Assembly: GCF_018613535.1 (NCBI RefSeq)
Contig: NZ_JAGGQB010000012.1
Span: 124,001 to 188,000, forward strand
Direction: 5' to 3'
Source of the DNA: Bacillus sp. ISL-51
Lineage (GTDB): Bacteria > Bacillota > Bacilli > Bacillales > Bacillaceae
Length of the DNA: 64,000 nucleotides
Shown here: in pieces, positions 63,951 through 64,000 of the stretch
Layout of the letters: every line of letters starts with the position of its first letter
Numbering within the stretch: position 1 is the first letter of the stretch
Position numbers and translations under genes: made by a program
The notes under the pieces: generated by a model
Database searches by the model: none
Seen by the model: the letters and a program-made list of their open reading frames with translations, nothing else
Told to the model about the DNA's origin: nothing

Positions 63951-64000
63951 TCGGATCTCCCCCGCGCACGAGATTGCGAAAATCAAACGCCCCGCCGTCA
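63943..64000 (-). CDS. mgsA: Methylglyoxal synthase MgsA, C-terminal end only
   Basis: The last 18 residues read [18 protein letters not shown] before a TGA that overlaps the bshB1 start; this is the C-terminal end of MgsA as known from B. subtilis. Methylglyoxal synthase converts dihydroxyacetone phosphate to methylglyoxal, and bacillithiol (made by the next genes) is used to detoxify it. The rest is off the window. Confidence 0.85.
   Translation of the reverse strand, partial: DGGAFDFRNLVRGGDPNV

Overview
The window is chromosomal DNA of a Bacillus of the B. subtilis group, most likely B. amyloliquefaciens or B. velezensis. Gene order from ypmR to mgsA follows the B. subtilis 168 chromosome almost gene for gene, but protein sequences differ at many positions. 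Known B. subtilis-group features are present: the xpt guanine riboswitch, type B RNase P RNA, sspL, sspM, cotD, the bacillithiol genes and degR. Most genes lie on the minus strand. I see no tRNA, rRNA, insertion sequence, integrase or CRISPR array.

Layout. 1-8.4 kb: end of ypmR, the copper chaperone ypmQ, ypmP, ilvA, the divergent yplP-yplQ pair, the thyB-dfrA-ypkP operon and ypjP. 8.4-15.8 kb: bacilliredoxin brxA, ilvD, ypgR-ypgQ-bsaA, metA and ugtP. 15.8-24.4 kb: cspD, degR, small genes, two RNase H-like genes, a queuosine-precursor transporter, sspL, a 5'-3' exonuclease and the double dynamin dynA. 24.3-26.1 kb: a tiny gene under two Fur boxes and the bpsA-bpsB polyketide pair. 26.3-28.1 kb: an accessory patch holding an alkyltransferase-like gene, a frameshifted SMI1/KNR4 immunity gene and a broken LCI-like secreted peptide gene. 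28.2-38.2 kb: pbuX-xpt with riboswitch, ypwA, a decayed kdgT relic, ypvA, ypsC, rnpB, gpsB, ypsA and cotD. 38.3-46.4 kb: mrfA-mrfB repair genes, ypqE, ypqA, yppG-yppC, sspM and recU. 46.4-64 kb: ponA, ypoC-nth-dnaD, asnS, aspB, ypmB-ypmA, dinG, panBCD, and mgsA-bshB1-bshA-cca-birA.

How the genes work together. thyB and dfrA supply dTMP and recycle folate. ilvA and ilvD feed branched-chain amino acids, and panBCD draws pantothenate from the same pathway. bshA and bshB1 make bacillithiol, whose mixed disulfides are the substrate of bacilliredoxin BrxA. mrfA-mrfB, recU, nth, dinG, ypvA, ypcP and dnaD serve DNA repair and replication. ponA, gpsB and ugtP connect cell-wall synthesis, cell division and membrane lipids. 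sspL, sspM, cotD and yppG are spore genes, and sigma-G and sigma-K type promoters can be read for sspL and cotD.

Most notable: a multiply broken kdgT relic marking loss of the pectin-sugar kdg/kdu block; two fresh-looking pseudogenes in the accessory patch; a Fur-controlled 31-residue membrane peptide; a roughly 200-nt panB leader with a terminator and a hairpin covering the ribosome binding site; a terminator lying between the SD and start codon of brxA; and a sigma-54-type regulator (YplP) that lacks the GAFTGA loop.
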